From positions 1-43,743 of the forward strand of contig CABVRS010000011.1 of the NCBI GenBank assembly GCA_902500745.1: a stretch of DNA of 43,743 bases, in the 5' to 3' direction. This DNA is from an uncultured Nitrospira sp. (GTDB lineage: Bacteria; Nitrospirota; Nitrospiria; Nitrospirales; Nitrospiraceae). Below the pieces are notes generated by a model. The model saw only the letters and a list, made by a program, of their open reading frames with translations, searched no databases and had not been told where the DNA came from. Both the position numbers and the translations under genes were made by a program. This document shows, one piece after another, positions 1 through 8,967 of this stretch (its first letter is position 1; each line of letters begins with the position of its first letter).

Positions 1-1187
1 CCACGACGAAAGCCGCCGGCGGAGATGACGAACTCAACACGGAAGAATGCTATCGACTGATCGACCAGATCGCAGAAGTCAACAAAGGCTGCCTCCTGGT
101 CATCACAGGTGGCGAACCGCTCGTCCGGCCCGACATTCTCGATATTGCTCGTTATGCCGTGAAACTGGGCTTCATGGTAGTCTTCGGTACCAACGGTATG
201 CTGATCAACGATCAACTTGCCAAGACCCTTGTGGACATCGGTGTGATGGGCGTGGGCATCAGTATTGATTCCTTGGAGGCCGCCAAACATGATGCCTTCA
301 GAGGCGTACCGGGAGCCTGGGAAGCGGCGATAGCAGGTATCGAAGCAAGCAAACGAAATGGCCTCCAGTTCCAAGTTCACTTTAGCGCTCAGCCGATGAA
401 CTATCAGGAACTCCCGGAGGTTATCGAGTGGGCACATCAGCTCGGTGCTCGCGTCTTGAACGTCTTTTTCATGGTATGCACGGGACGAGGAGAAGAGTTG
501 ACCGACATTACGCCGGCCCAATACGAAGAAGTGTTGGGCTACCTGGTTGACTGCCAAGACAATTACAAAGGCATGTTGGTTCGTGCTCGCTGTGCCCCAC
601 ACTTCAAACGACTGGCCTATGAAAAAGACCCCAACTCTCCAATCACCAAGGCCACTGGATACATGGGGGGCGGTTGTCTTGCAGGTACGAACTACGCCCG
701 CGTGACGCCCAATGGTGAATTGACTCCCTGCCCCTATATGCCGCTCTCTGCAGGGAACGTGCGCCAACATAGCTTCGTTGATCTCTGGGAACAGTCGGAC
801 GTGTTCAATTCATTCCGGTATCCCCAGCTCAAAGGGAAATGCGGAGACTGCGAATATACTGATATCTGTGGCGGCTGTCGCGCTCGCCCCTATGTCGATC
901 ACGGGGACTGGTTGGATGAAGACCAGTGGTGCCTCTACACGCCCAAAGGCGGCGAAAAGATCAAAGTCGCCTTCAACGTTGCCGAAGAATCAGAGATTTC
1001 CTGGGATGAGGCGTCGGCGCTCCGGCTGAGTCGGATCCCCTATTTCCTGCGCGCCATGGTGAAAAAGGGTGTGGAGAAGCATGCCCGAGAAAACAACATC
1101 CCTCTTATTACCATCGAATTGATGGATGAGCTGCGCAAGAAACGCTTCGGGAACGACATCCCCATCTTCAAGCCTCATACGGAGTAA
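1..1187 (+). CDS. Radical SAM/SPASM-domain protein (5' end outside window)
   Basis: The reading frame is open from base 3 to the TAA at 1185-1187, giving 394 visible codons with no start in the window, so the N-terminus with the CxxxCxxC cluster motif is missing. The visible part starts just before a GGEPLVRPD stretch, the GGEP motif that contacts SAM in radical SAM enzymes. The C-terminal half carries a SPASM-type cysteine set: GGGCLAG, TPCPYMP, then KCGDCEYTDICGGC and a late Cys in DQWCLY. These would bind auxiliary Fe-S clusters. This layout is shared by PqqE/NirJ/AhbC/AhbD-like enzymes that modify peptides or tetrapyrroles. The substrate cannot be told from the sequence; a haem-pathway role is only a guess. 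A four-helix membrane protein gene follows after 36 bp and may be cotranscribed. Confidence 0.85.
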   Translation, partial: TTKAAGGDDELNTEECYRLIDQIAEVNKGCLLVITGGEPLVRPDILDIARYAVKLGFMVVFGTNGMLINDQLAKTLVDIGVMGVGISIDSLEAAKHDAFRGVPGAWEAAIAGIEASKRNGLQFQVHFSAQPMNYQELPEVIEWAHQLGARVLNVFFMVCTGRGEELTDITPAQYEEVLGYLVDCQDNYKGMLVRARCAPHFKRLAYEKDPNSPITKATGYMGGGCLAGTNYARVTPNGELTPCPYMPLSAGNVRQHSFVDLWEQSDVFNSFRYPQLKGKCGDCEYTDICGGCRARPYVDHGDWLDEDQWCLYTPKGGEKIKVAFNVAEESEISWDEASALRLSRIPYFLRAMVKKGVEKHARENNIPLITIELMDELRKKRFGNDIPIFKPHTE

Positions 1188-1223
1188 TCACACTCATCTC
1201 CCGTAGCGCTCAACTGTAACATC

Positions 1224-1733
1224 ATGGATACTTTTCAGAGCATTTCCACCGATCTCAATATCCTCATTCCGATCGTCAACCACTGGCTTCATCTTCTCTC
1301 AGCAATCATTTGGATCGGAGGTTTGGCCTTTCTCGTCATGGCCGTCACCCCAGGTCTGCAGAAAGCCGTTCCGAAGGATCAGATCAAGCCCATCACCGAT
1401 ATTTTTTATCAGCACTACAAAAAGGTCGCCGGGATTCTCCTACTCGTCCTGCTGTTCACCGGCGGTGTAAATCTCCATTACGTCAATCAGGTCATCGTTT
1501 CACAAACGGGGAATGGGGTCCAGCACCACTCCAAGTACCTCATGGTCTTCATGATTAAACTGCTGCTCGTGCTGGGCCTTCTCACTCTCTTCCTGTACAC
1601 GGTCATCTTTAAATCAGACGATGACGACGAGGAGGGAGAAGACTATGAAGCCATCCCGTTCCAGCGTGCCGCGCTTTGGATGGGATTCTTTATCGTCCTG
1701 TGTGCCGCCGCCATGAAACATCTCCATCAGTAG
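1224..1733 (+). CDS. CopD-like four-helix membrane protein
   Basis: This encodes 169 residues with four hydrophobic segments, near residues 15-40, 65-88, 105-128 and 147-165. Helix 1 contains HWLHLLSAIIWIGG and the C-terminus ends KHLHQ. Histidines in or near helices are typical of the CopD/HemJ-like superfamily, which handles copper or haem. A very acidic loop (DDDDEEGEDYE, about 132-142) lies between helices 3 and 4. The gene follows the radical SAM gene by 36 bp on the same strand, so the two may form one unit, perhaps in cofactor or metal handling. The start is the first ATG and has only a weak ribosome binding site. The family call is moderately secure; the function is unknown. Confidence 0.6.
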   Translation: MDTFQSISTDLNILIPIVNHWLHLLSAIIWIGGLAFLVMAVTPGLQKAVPKDQIKPITDIFYQHYKKVAGILLLVLLFTGGVNLHYVNQVIVSQTGNGVQHHSKYLMVFMIKLLLVLGLLTLFLYTVIFKSDDDDEEGEDYEAIPFQRAALWMGFFIVLCAAAMKHLHQ

Positions 1734-1833
1734 CAAAGAAGCTGCTGCCTACAGCCCTGCCTATGCACCACTTCTATGACACAACCATTGTCCTTGGTTG
1801 AATCAGGACGCCGACAAACCCGCTGACTGTGGA

Positions 1834-2604
1834 TTACTTGAATTGCTTCAAGCCGAGCGCCCGCTTGAAGACCGTGGCGAAGCCAAAATAGCCGAAGGAA
1901 TCTTTGAGGTTCGAGTAGAGCCGCTTGATCGTCCCCATCTCCGGGTTGGTGACATACTCCATCGTCAACGCAATCCGCTCTTCACCCTCACCAAGAGGCG
2001 TGACGGCATGCCAGAGCTTGTCCCCGTTGAAAATCACCATGTCTCCCGGTTCCGTCACCAGCTCAAGATGACGCGGCTGTTTCGTGGGATGGTCCTTAAA
2101 TAGCTCACACACGAGTTTGCACTGAGTGGATCGATCGACGAGCCCCATGAGGATCGTATAGCGAGCGCCTTTGTAGTAGGACGTATCGTAGTGAAAGCCG
2201 ATATGATCGCCCGGTTCCGTGTAGTAGTACAAGGCGCAGGAATGTGGATCGTTATCCGGGCAGAACATCACCTTCGCTTCGACGAGCCGGTTCAGGAACT
2301 CTCTGAATGATTGCGAGCGGTAGAGCTCGAGAAAGAGCGGAGCCTTCTCCTGGACCGTGTAGTAGCTGACACTTCCGCCTTTTTTATGCCCTGGAATGTA
2401 ATTGCGATTAAGCTGTGCTTTAACGCCCTGGGCCTGGGGAACGAACGTCTCTTCCACGAATGCGCGAGGCAGGAACTGCTTGATGACTACAAACTCATTT
2501 TGCTCCCAATATTCATTGTGGAGCCGATCAAAATCCAACTCCGCCACCGCCCGCTTAACGGCTTCAGACACCGTCCTCGCCTGATCGACCACCACTCCGC
2601 TCAT
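1834..2604 (-). CDS. 2-oxoglutarate/Fe(II)-dependent oxygenase
   Basis: This 256-residue protein has the double-stranded beta-helix iron site: H138-x-D140 in GFHYD, distal His199 in KLWHAV, and Arg210 in EERIALTMEY placed to bind 2-oxoglutarate. PGD motifs before the first and last ligands are usual in prolyl-hydroxylase-like members. Enzymes of this family hydroxylate, or less often halogenate or demethylate, small molecules or proteins; the substrate is not evident. An Asp at 140 argues against a halogenase of the type that replaces it with Gly/Ala. The ATG at 2604 has AAGGA upstream. The gene lies 94 bp downstream of lolA on the same strand and converges on the CopD-like gene. Confidence 0.8.
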   Translation of the reverse strand: MSGVVVDQARTVSEAVKRAVAELDFDRLHNEYWEQNEFVVIKQFLPRAFVEETFVPQAQGVKAQLNRNYIPGHKKGGSVSYYTVQEKAPLFLELYRSQSFREFLNRLVEAKVMFCPDNDPHSCALYYYTEPGDHIGFHYDTSYYKGARYTILMGLVDRSTQCKLVCELFKDHPTKQPRHLELVTEPGDMVIFNGDKLWHAVTPLGEGEERIALTMEYVTNPEMGTIKRLYSNLKDSFGYFGFATVFKRALGLKQFK

Positions 2605-2698
2605 TTACTATCCTTGTTCGATACGTTCCGATCAAGAATTACGGGAGAATCGCCTTTGCCTCATTTTCACTGATAGGCAGAGATCTAACATGGCACTT

Positions 2699-3406
2699 TT
2701 ATGGCCCGTTCAATACCGGGGCCTTGACCACTTCGGTATCAGGTGGCGCTTTAAACTCGAATACCTCAGGACCTAATCCAAGATTAGGTTTCAAGTTCGA
2801 AAACTCAAAGACGGCAATATTCCCGCTGATTTCATGGAGCGACACCGTGCGGATAAAATACGTCTTAGGAAACACCTCAACCACGATCTTCTGAAGATTC
2901 TGGGTCGATTCATGCTCCTTATCTTTAGGAGTCAGTGTGATGAGCGGAATGCCACCGGCACCACGAGTGGTTCCCGTGGTGGGCTCGATTGCAAAGGACT
3001 CATCTAATTTAGCAGCTCCTTGTAACAGTTCCAACGGTGCCTTGGAGGCGGCCATCTGCGTCAGTTTTCCGACCAAGACCTGTTTATGTTCAGGAACATA
3101 GACCTTAACGTCGTCCTGGTTCACATAGATTTGCTCACTCGCCGGATCAAGGTAGTCCCAGCGTAAGCGGCCGGGTTTCTTGATGTACACCTTACCGGCC
3201 GACATGATCGGCCGTTCAAATCCTTCGATCCTTGTTTTTTGCGAAAAGTCGGCTTGAAGATCTTTCGTTTTCTCATATCGCGCTTGCAGCTGCTTCACAA
3301 CTTCGCGAATTTCCCGCAACGCCTTTTCATCGGCCGAAACATCCCCCGCCCAGGCCGGCCACATCAAGACACCGATCCACAGCGCGATCAGCCCCAATCG
3401 TATCAT
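2699..3406 (-). CDS. lolA: LolA, periplasmic outer-membrane lipoprotein carrier
   Basis: This encodes 235 residues with a signal peptide (IRLGLIALWIGVLMWPAWAGD). The early stretch DLQADFSQKT followed by GKVYIKKPGRLRWDY is diagnostic of LolA. LolA takes lipoproteins from the inner-membrane LolCDE complex across the periplasm to the outer membrane. The start codon overlaps the ftsK stop as ATGA, so the two genes are translationally coupled; an ftsK-lolA pair is common in bacteria. Several lipoproteins in this window (Pal-like, PrsT-like, the deacetylase-esterase fusion) are plausible clients. Confidence 0.9.
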   Translation of the reverse strand: MIRLGLIALWIGVLMWPAWAGDVSADEKALREIREVVKQLQARYEKTKDLQADFSQKTRIEGFERPIMSAGKVYIKKPGRLRWDYLDPASEQIYVNQDDVKVYVPEHKQVLVGKLTQMAASKAPLELLQGAAKLDESFAIEPTTGTTRGAGGIPLITLTPKDKEHESTQNLQKIVVEVFPKTYFIRTVSLHEISGNIAVFEFSNLKPNLGLGPEVFEFKAPPDTEVVKAPVLNGP

Positions 3407-5826
3407 GCTTCCGCCGTACCCACCGGACCCCGTCGTCCAAGAACTTCTCGACGCCCATCTCGTCCCGCCGCGCCTACAATCCCTTCCGACTCCATCTGTT
3501 CGATCATTCGCGCCGCCCTGGGGTACCCGACTCGGAGCCGGCGTTGGATCAAGGAAGCCGATGCCTGTCCGGTTGACAGCACCAGTTCTTTTGCCTGTTC
3601 ATACACTTCGTCCTTGGCCTCTTCTTCAGCCGCCTCTTCCAATTTGAGCGACTGCAGCTCCTGATTGTAGACTGGAATGGCCTGTTTCTTGACGAACTCC
3701 ACCACGGAGCGGACATCATCGTCCGACACAAAAGACCCGTGTAGACGGGCGAGGCGACCGGTACCGGACGCCAAATACAGCATATCACCTCGACCAAGCA
3801 ATGCTTCGGCTCCATTCGCGTCCAAAATGGTTCGTGAGTCGGTTTTCGATGACACTTGGAACGCGATGCGTGCAGGGAAATTTGCCTTGATGAGGCCGGT
3901 GAGGACATCGACGGACGGACGCTGGGTGGCCAATACCAGATGGATCCCCGAAGCCCGCGCCATCTGTGCAAGACGGGCGATCTTGTCTTCGACATCCTTC
4001 GGAGCGACCATCATGAGATCGGCTAGTTCGTCGATCATGACGACAATAAACGGCAGGGGCTCCGGTGGCGTCGGCGTCGGCTGCATGCACCCTCGTTCAC
4101 CCTCGGCGATCGAGTTTTCCCCGGCCGAGAGACGCTCATCCTCTGAGAGGAACTGCATGGGGAGCTCAGGTTGCTCGACTCCCGGTGCGTTGCTTTCAGC
4201 AAACGCCTCGTGCAGGCCGGCCACCTTGCGATTGTACGCATCGATATTCCGTACACCAGCCTCTGCCAATAATTTGTATCGCCGTTCCATTTCAGCCACC
4301 ACCCACCCGAGACCTCTCGCAGCAGACTTCGGATCCGTAATGACCGGTCGGAGCAAATGCGGGATTCCTTCGTACGATTGGAACTCCAGCATCTTTGGGT
4401 CGATAAGTAAGAGCTTCACTTCACTGGGTTTTGCCGAAAACAGGATGCTCAACAACATGGTATTCAAGCTGACGCTCTTCCCCGCTCCTGTCGCACCGGC
4501 GACGAGCAGATGCGGCATCGTTTTCAGATCGGCCGTGATCGGGGCACCGAAAATATCCTTACCCAACGCGAGCGTCAGTCTTGATCGTGCCCGACGAAAC
4601 GCCTCGCTCATGATCACTTCTTTCATGGACACCGTCTCTCGAGACCTGTTCGGCACCTCGATTCCAACAACTGATTTCCCCGGAATCGGTGCCACAATAC
4701 GAAGACTCGTAGCCTTGAGGGCCAGGGCAAGGTCATCGGCCAAGTTCACAATGCGGGCCACTTTTGTGCCGGGTCCCGGCTCAAACTCATACATCGTCAC
4801 GACCGGACCGGGCCTGACCTCTGTCACCGTACCCTCGATCCCAAAACTTGCCAATGCCCTCGACAGAACTTCTGATTGGGCTTTGAGCTCTTCGTCCGAC
4901 ATTCGATCCAATGGTCCAGAAGGGTCACTCAACAAGAGGTCCGGGTCAGGCAACCGATAGTCCTCTGAATCCGTCCGTAACACAATCACTTCCGAGTCGA
5001 GCGAATCTGGCTCGACGGCCGGCTTTGAAACTGGGAACGGCTGAATGATGGGAGCAGAGGGCACGAAGGACGGCTCTTCCTCGATCGCCGTCTCAGGAAA
5101 ACGCTCCGATTCCATCAGGGTTTGTGTCTGTTTGGTTGCTTTCCCCTTCGCCTTTCTATTGACGGTCTCTTTCTGAACCGCAACCGATCGCTCGGGCATC
5201 ATCGCGACGAGCCCTTCACAGAAAGTCGCCCAGCGATCAGGTATTCGCCGGACAACTTCGGCCAATGAGAGTGGAGTCGTCAACAGAAGGGACACAAGAA
5301 ATCCAGCAATAATGAGAATATGGGCTCCAGTTCCGGCAAATACGGCGCGCAGCCCTTCAGCAATTGCCTGCCCCACGACGCCACCGGCCATTCCGCGTGA
5401 AATCATCCCACTGGTCAGGGTTGGAACCCCCGTGGTTTCTAGATTGAGAAACGCGCTCAGGAAGAATACAGCGGCGAGAGAGCTTGCTGCCGTTCGAAAG
5501 CGGATGCTGACGGGTGTCTGCGAAAAACAGCGAACCCCTAAGCGTCCGGAAAGAAGCGGGAAGAGATAGGCCGCCCCACCGATCGCGTAGAAGAATCCGC
5601 CGGCCAACAATGCACCGAATGAACCAATGAGATTGCGGGGTGGATTTGTTGCCGGAATTCCGCTTGCCACCATCTCCGCCTCTCCCGGCACAAACGACAA
5701 GAGGCTCAAGAGCATCAGCAGACTCAGCGCGATCAAGATCACGCCGATCACTTCACGCTGAATGTGGGAAGGCGGAGGAGAGGGCTGACGGGCTTCTCCC
5801 CGCCTAGCCGAGGTGGTCGCGCCCAT
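3403..5826 (-). CDS. ftsK: FtsK/SpoIIIE DNA translocase
   Basis: This 807-residue protein couples chromosome segregation to cell division at the septum. The N-terminal part (about 25-190) has four hydrophobic segments. A low-complexity acidic/proline linker (about 205-300) follows, then the alpha/beta motor with Walker A GATGAGKS at about 444-451, Walker B (FIVVMIDELADLM) and ATQRPSVDVLTG. The C-terminal winged-helix gamma domain (about 740-800, RRLRVGYPRAARMIEQME) would read KOPS-type sequences. The motor contains a Glu/Pro-rich insertion before Walker B. The length is normal for non-enterobacterial FtsK. The ATG at 5826 has little Shine-Dalgarno signal; an internal start is possible. Confidence 0.95.
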   Translation of the reverse strand: MGATTSARRGEARQPSPPPSHIQREVIGVILIALSLLMLLSLLSFVPGEAEMVASGIPATNPPRNLIGSFGALLAGGFFYAIGGAAYLFPLLSGRLGVRCFSQTPVSIRFRTAASSLAAVFFLSAFLNLETTGVPTLTSGMISRGMAGGVVGQAIAEGLRAVFAGTGAHILIIAGFLVSLLLTTPLSLAEVVRRIPDRWATFCEGLVAMMPERSVAVQKETVNRKAKGKATKQTQTLMESERFPETAIEEEPSFVPSAPIIQPFPVSKPAVEPDSLDSEVIVLRTDSEDYRLPDPDLLLSDPSGPLDRMSDEELKAQSEVLSRALASFGIEGTVTEVRPGPVVTMYEFEPGPGTKVARIVNLADDLALALKATSLRIVAPIPGKSVVGIEVPNRSRETVSMKEVIMSEAFRRARSRLTLALGKDIFGAPITADLKTMPHLLVAGATGAGKSVSLNTMLLSILFSAKPSEVKLLLIDPKMLEFQSYEGIPHLLRPVITDPKSAARGLGWVVAEMERRYKLLAEAGVRNIDAYNRKVAGLHEAFAESNAPGVEQPELPMQFLSEDERLSAGENSIAEGERGCMQPTPTPPEPLPFIVVMIDELADLMMVAPKDVEDKIARLAQMARASGIHLVLATQRPSVDVLTGLIKANFPARIAFQVSSKTDSRTILDANGAEALLGRGDMLYLASGTGRLARLHGSFVSDDDVRSVVEFVKKQAIPVYNQELQSLKLEEAAEEEAKDEVYEQAKELVLSTGQASASLIQRRLRVGYPRAARMIEQMESEGIVGAAGRDGRREVLGRRGPVGTAEA

Positions 5827-5918
5827 GACGAGGATGCTAACACAGGGGCAGGGTCATTTCAAACGAACAGGCAGAGTGCTCATCCTCATATTTGCCGCAC
5901 AAACAGAGCTTCGCAGAT

Positions 5919-6593
5919 TTAGGGCTGAGCCGTTGGTGACGTGTGGCGGATGATCTTGCCCTCTACCAGATAGACCACCAGTTCCGCGACATTGGTGGCA
6001 TGATCGGCCACTCGCTCGAGAGACTTGGCGATAAAGCTTAACCGAATAGCGCGCGAAATCGTGTGTGGATTTTCCATCATGAACGAGAGGAGCTCACGAA
6101 ACAATTGTTCCATGAGATCATCGACGAAGTCGTCATCCCCGATCACTTTCCTGGCCAGCGTGGCATCTTCCTTGACGAAGGCATCGATACTTTCCTTCAC
6201 CATCACCCGCGCGAGGCTCCCCATCCTGGGGATATCAATGTACGGCTTGAGTTGAGGCTCTTCATTCAGTTCAATGGCCCGCTCGCAGATACTCTCTGCC
6301 AGGTCGCTGATACGTTCCAGCTCAGTGGATAGCTTCATGGCCGTCGTCACCAACCGCAGGTCGTGCGCCGCCGGCTGGTGGAGTGCCAACAACTCGATAC
6401 AGGATTCGTCGATCTCCACATCCATCGCATTCACTTTGTGGTCTCGCTCAATCACTTCGCAAGCCAACGCGGCGTCGCGTGTGACCAGGGCGGTCAGGGC
6501 CTTGTCGATTTGGTCTTCTGTGAGACCGGCCATTCGCACCAGCTTCGTCTTGAGATCGGCGAGTTCTTCGTCGAAATGTCGTTGTTGAACCAT
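5919..6593 (-). CDS. phoU: PhoU, phosphate signalling regulator
   Basis: This 224-residue all-helical protein has two tandem PhoU repeats, with conserved stretches HDLRLVTTAMKLSTELERISD and AIRLSFIAKSLERVADHATN, which carry the E/DxxxD-type metal-binding motifs of PhoU. PhoU links the phosphate state of the Pst transporter to the PhoR/PhoB two-component system and limits phosphate uptake when Pi is ample. The gene is last in the pst block, 4 bp after pstB, the classical position. The first ATG directly follows the pstB stop. Confidence 0.95.
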   Translation of the reverse strand: MVQQRHFDEELADLKTKLVRMAGLTEDQIDKALTALVTRDAALACEVIERDHKVNAMDVEIDESCIELLALHQPAAHDLRLVTTAMKLSTELERISDLAESICERAIELNEEPQLKPYIDIPRMGSLARVMVKESIDAFVKEDATLARKVIGDDDFVDDLMEQLFRELLSFMMENPHTISRAIRLSFIAKSLERVADHATNVAELVVYLVEGKIIRHTSPTAQP

Positions 6594-6597
6594 CGTG

Positions 6598-7476
6598 TTA
6601 CCCGAATCGTCCTGTGATGTAATCTTCCGTTTGCTTCTTCGACGGGTTCGTAAATAGTTGCTTCGTGAGACCGAATTCGACTAATTGGCCGAGATACATG
6701 AAGGCCGTCTGATCCGACACTCGCGCAGCTTGTTGCATATTGTGCGTAACAATGACGACGGTCAACTCCTTCTTCAGGGAATGGAGTAATTCCTCGATAA
6801 TCCCGGTGGCAATTGGATCGAGCGCAGAACATGGCTCATCCATGAGAAGGACGTCCGGCTTGACTGCGAGCGCCCGTGCAATGCAGAGCCGTTGCTGCTG
6901 CCCGCCGGACAATCCGAGAGCGCTCTTGTGCAAGCGGTCCTTCACCTCTTCCCATAAGCCGGCCCCTTTGAGACTGCGCTCGACGATCTCTTCCAGCACC
7001 GCCCGGTTCTTCAATCCTTGCAATCGAGGACCATAGGCGACGTTCTCATGGATTGATTTGGGGAATGGATTGGATTTTTGAAACACCATCCCGACTCGTT
7101 TCCGTAGGTCCGTGATATCGATCAGTGGGTTAAAAATATCGATATCGTCAAGGAGAATATTTCCTTCATGCCTCGCACCCTCGATGAGATCGTTCAGACG
7201 ATTCATGCAGCGAAGCAATGTGGATTTTCCACAGCCTGATGGCCCAATGAATGCGGTCACCTGATGCTCAGGAATCTCCATATCGATTTTGAACAGTGAT
7301 TGGACCGGTCCATAATAAAAGTTGAAGCCTTGTACCCGAAGCTTGGGGTTCACACGCACACTGGGTTGGGGCAATACCTTTGCATCGCTCGATTCCATAC
7401 TCCTTACCTTCTGCGAGGAAGTTTCGGGTGCCGGAGGCAGCACACGGGATAGTACTTCATACTGTTGATCCAGCAT
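6598..7476 (-). CDS. pstB: PstB, phosphate ABC transporter ATP-binding protein
   Basis: This 292-residue ATPase energises the PstSCAB phosphate importer. Walker [10 protein letters not shown] is at about 78-86, then a Q-loop (VFQKSNPFP, typical of PstB), the signature LSGGQQQR, Walker B VLLMDEP and the H-loop VTHN. About 45 residues precede the usual PstB start. The start at 7476 is supported by a strong GAGGAGG seven to eight bases upstream, so the extension is probably real; an internal Met at codon 27 is the alternative. The first 20 bases overlap the end of pstA, indicating translational coupling. Confidence 0.95.
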   Translation of the reverse strand: MLDQQYEVLSRVLPPAPETSSQKVRSMESSDAKVLPQPSVRVNPKLRVQGFNFYYGPVQSLFKIDMEIPEHQVTAFIGPSGCGKSTLLRCMNRLNDLIEGARHEGNILLDDIDIFNPLIDITDLRKRVGMVFQKSNPFPKSIHENVAYGPRLQGLKNRAVLEEIVERSLKGAGLWEEVKDRLHKSALGLSGGQQQRLCIARALAVKPDVLLMDEPCSALDPIATGIIEELLHSLKKELTVVIVTHNMQQAARVSDQTAFMYLGQLVEFGLTKQLFTNPSKKQTEDYITGRFG

Positions 7477-8872
7477 ATTTCCTCCTCATTCGATTTCGCA
7501 AGACAATTCCTGTGAGGTTAAGCGTCACCACGACAAGAATCAATACCAACGTCGTCACATAGACCATAGGCTTGGCGGCCTCGACGTTCGGCGATTGGAA
7601 CCCTACGTCATAAATATGAAACCCTAAATGCATGAACTTCCGGTCCAGGTGAATAAACGGCCATGTCCAGTCGATCGGCATGGCCGGTGCCAGTTTGACG
7701 ACGCCGGTCAACATCAAGGGCGCCACCTCACCCGCCGCACGTGCCATGGCCAAGATGAGTCCGGTCAGAATGCCAGGAAGCGCCGTCGGCAGCACAACTT
7801 TCCACATCGTCTCCCATTTAGTCGCACCCAAGCCAATCGACCCTTCTCGATACTCCCTCGGCACGGCCGCCAACCCCTCTTCCGTTGCAACAATCACGAC
7901 TGGAACGGTCAAGAGTGCCAACGTGAGAGACGCCCAGAGGATTCCACCTGTGCCGAATGTCGGGGTGGGCAGTCGGTCGGAGAACCACAGCGCATCGATT
8001 GTCCCGCCGACGCCATAGACGAAAAACCCCAACCCAAATACACCGAAGACGATCGAGGGAACCCCGGCGAGATTATTGACGGCAATGCGGACGGTCCGCA
8101 CGATCACGCCTTGACGAGCATACTCCCTGAGATACAGTGCGCCGATGACGCCAAAGGGGGTCACGACGAAGCTCATAATCATCACCATCATGACCGTGCC
8201 GAAAATCGCCGGGAAGATGCCACCCTCCGTGTTGGCTTCTCGTGGCTCCGTGGTCAGCACCATCCAGAGGTTCCCGGCATAGACCCACACCTTCTCCATC
8301 TTCGAGAGGTCGTTTGGGCGCAAGACTCGGATGACTTGGTTGAGTGCAAGGGATTTTTCCTTGCCATTGGCATCGACAACGAGCATGGAGTAGGCACTTT
8401 CCGCCTCGCTCGACTCCTCATACCGAAGAAGCGACGGTAATGCCTGCCATACGGCCTCCGAGCCTTCGGCCACAGTGTGTTCTTCCTTAGTCAGCGTCCG
8501 GAGCCGGCCATAGAAGTTCCCCCACTCGCGCCGCTCCACCATCACGAGATCGGCCGGCGTGGCTCGTTCGACGATCTGATCGGTATTGATCCACCGATAG
8601 TCCAGCCCGTATAGATCACGATTGCCGATCTTCATCCTGATTCTTCGGTCCCCTTTCGGACTCAGATCCTCACCGGCTAATTGACCGATCACATGCTTCC
8701 CGTCTTTCAGCGTCAATTCAACGAGATCCGCCGGCCAGAAGTATCCGAACCCGTTGAGGAGAATGAGTACTAGGAGGCCGGCGATCATGAGCAGCGATAA
8801 GGAAAGCCCCGCCCCGCAGCCCCAAATGAAGAGCTCCCCGCTCGCCATGAAATGTTTGAGCCACAGTTTCAT
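7457..8872 (-). CDS. pstA: PstA, phosphate ABC transporter permease with large periplasmic insertion
   Basis: This 471-residue inner-membrane permease pairs with PstC. Helix 1 is at about 15-40. A hydrophilic, probably periplasmic stretch of about 150 residues follows (rich in [18 protein letters not shown] sequence), then the normal permease core with the cytoplasmic EAA-like loop ([21 protein letters not shown]) that docks on PstB. The total is well over the roughly 300 residues of E. coli PstA and resembles the long Pseudomonas form. The ATG at 8872 (MKLWLKHF) is chosen over the GTG seven codons upstream because GAGAG lies just before it. Confidence 0.92.
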   Translation of the reverse strand: MKLWLKHFMASGELFIWGCGAGLSLSLLMIAGLLVLILLNGFGYFWPADLVELTLKDGKHVIGQLAGEDLSPKGDRRIRMKIGNRDLYGLDYRWINTDQIVERATPADLVMVERREWGNFYGRLRTLTKEEHTVAEGSEAVWQALPSLLRYEESSEAESAYSMLVVDANGKEKSLALNQVIRVLRPNDLSKMEKVWVYAGNLWMVLTTEPREANTEGGIFPAIFGTVMMVMIMSFVVTPFGVIGALYLREYARQGVIVRTVRIAVNNLAGVPSIVFGVFGLGFFVYGVGGTIDALWFSDRLPTPTFGTGGILWASLTLALLTVPVVIVATEEGLAAVPREYREGSIGLGATKWETMWKVVLPTALPGILTGLILAMARAAGEVAPLMLTGVVKLAPAMPIDWTWPFIHLDRKFMHLGFHIYDVGFQSPNVEAAKPMVYVTTLVLILVVVTLNLTGIVLRNRMRRKYAGSTV

Positions 8873-8967
8873 TGAATCTCTCGTGCCCCACACTGTGCTA
8901 GACCTGCGTCCGACACCTCAGCTCTACCCATTGCCCTAGTAATGTCCCCTTGTGCACATCATATTGA

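Noticed and set aside
1782..1800. Inverted repeat CAACCA/TGGTTG between the converging genes as a terminator
   Set aside because: Six-bp A/T-rich stem and no U-tract on either strand.
3677..4960. 427-codon open frame on the plus strand across ftsK
   Set aside because: It is the antisense shadow of the conserved FtsK motor domain; its product has biased Ser/Arg/Pro composition and no motif.
7628..8440. 270-codon open frame opposite pstA
   Set aside because: The real permease gene is on the other strand with clear helices; this frame is His/Arg/Gln-rich without structure.
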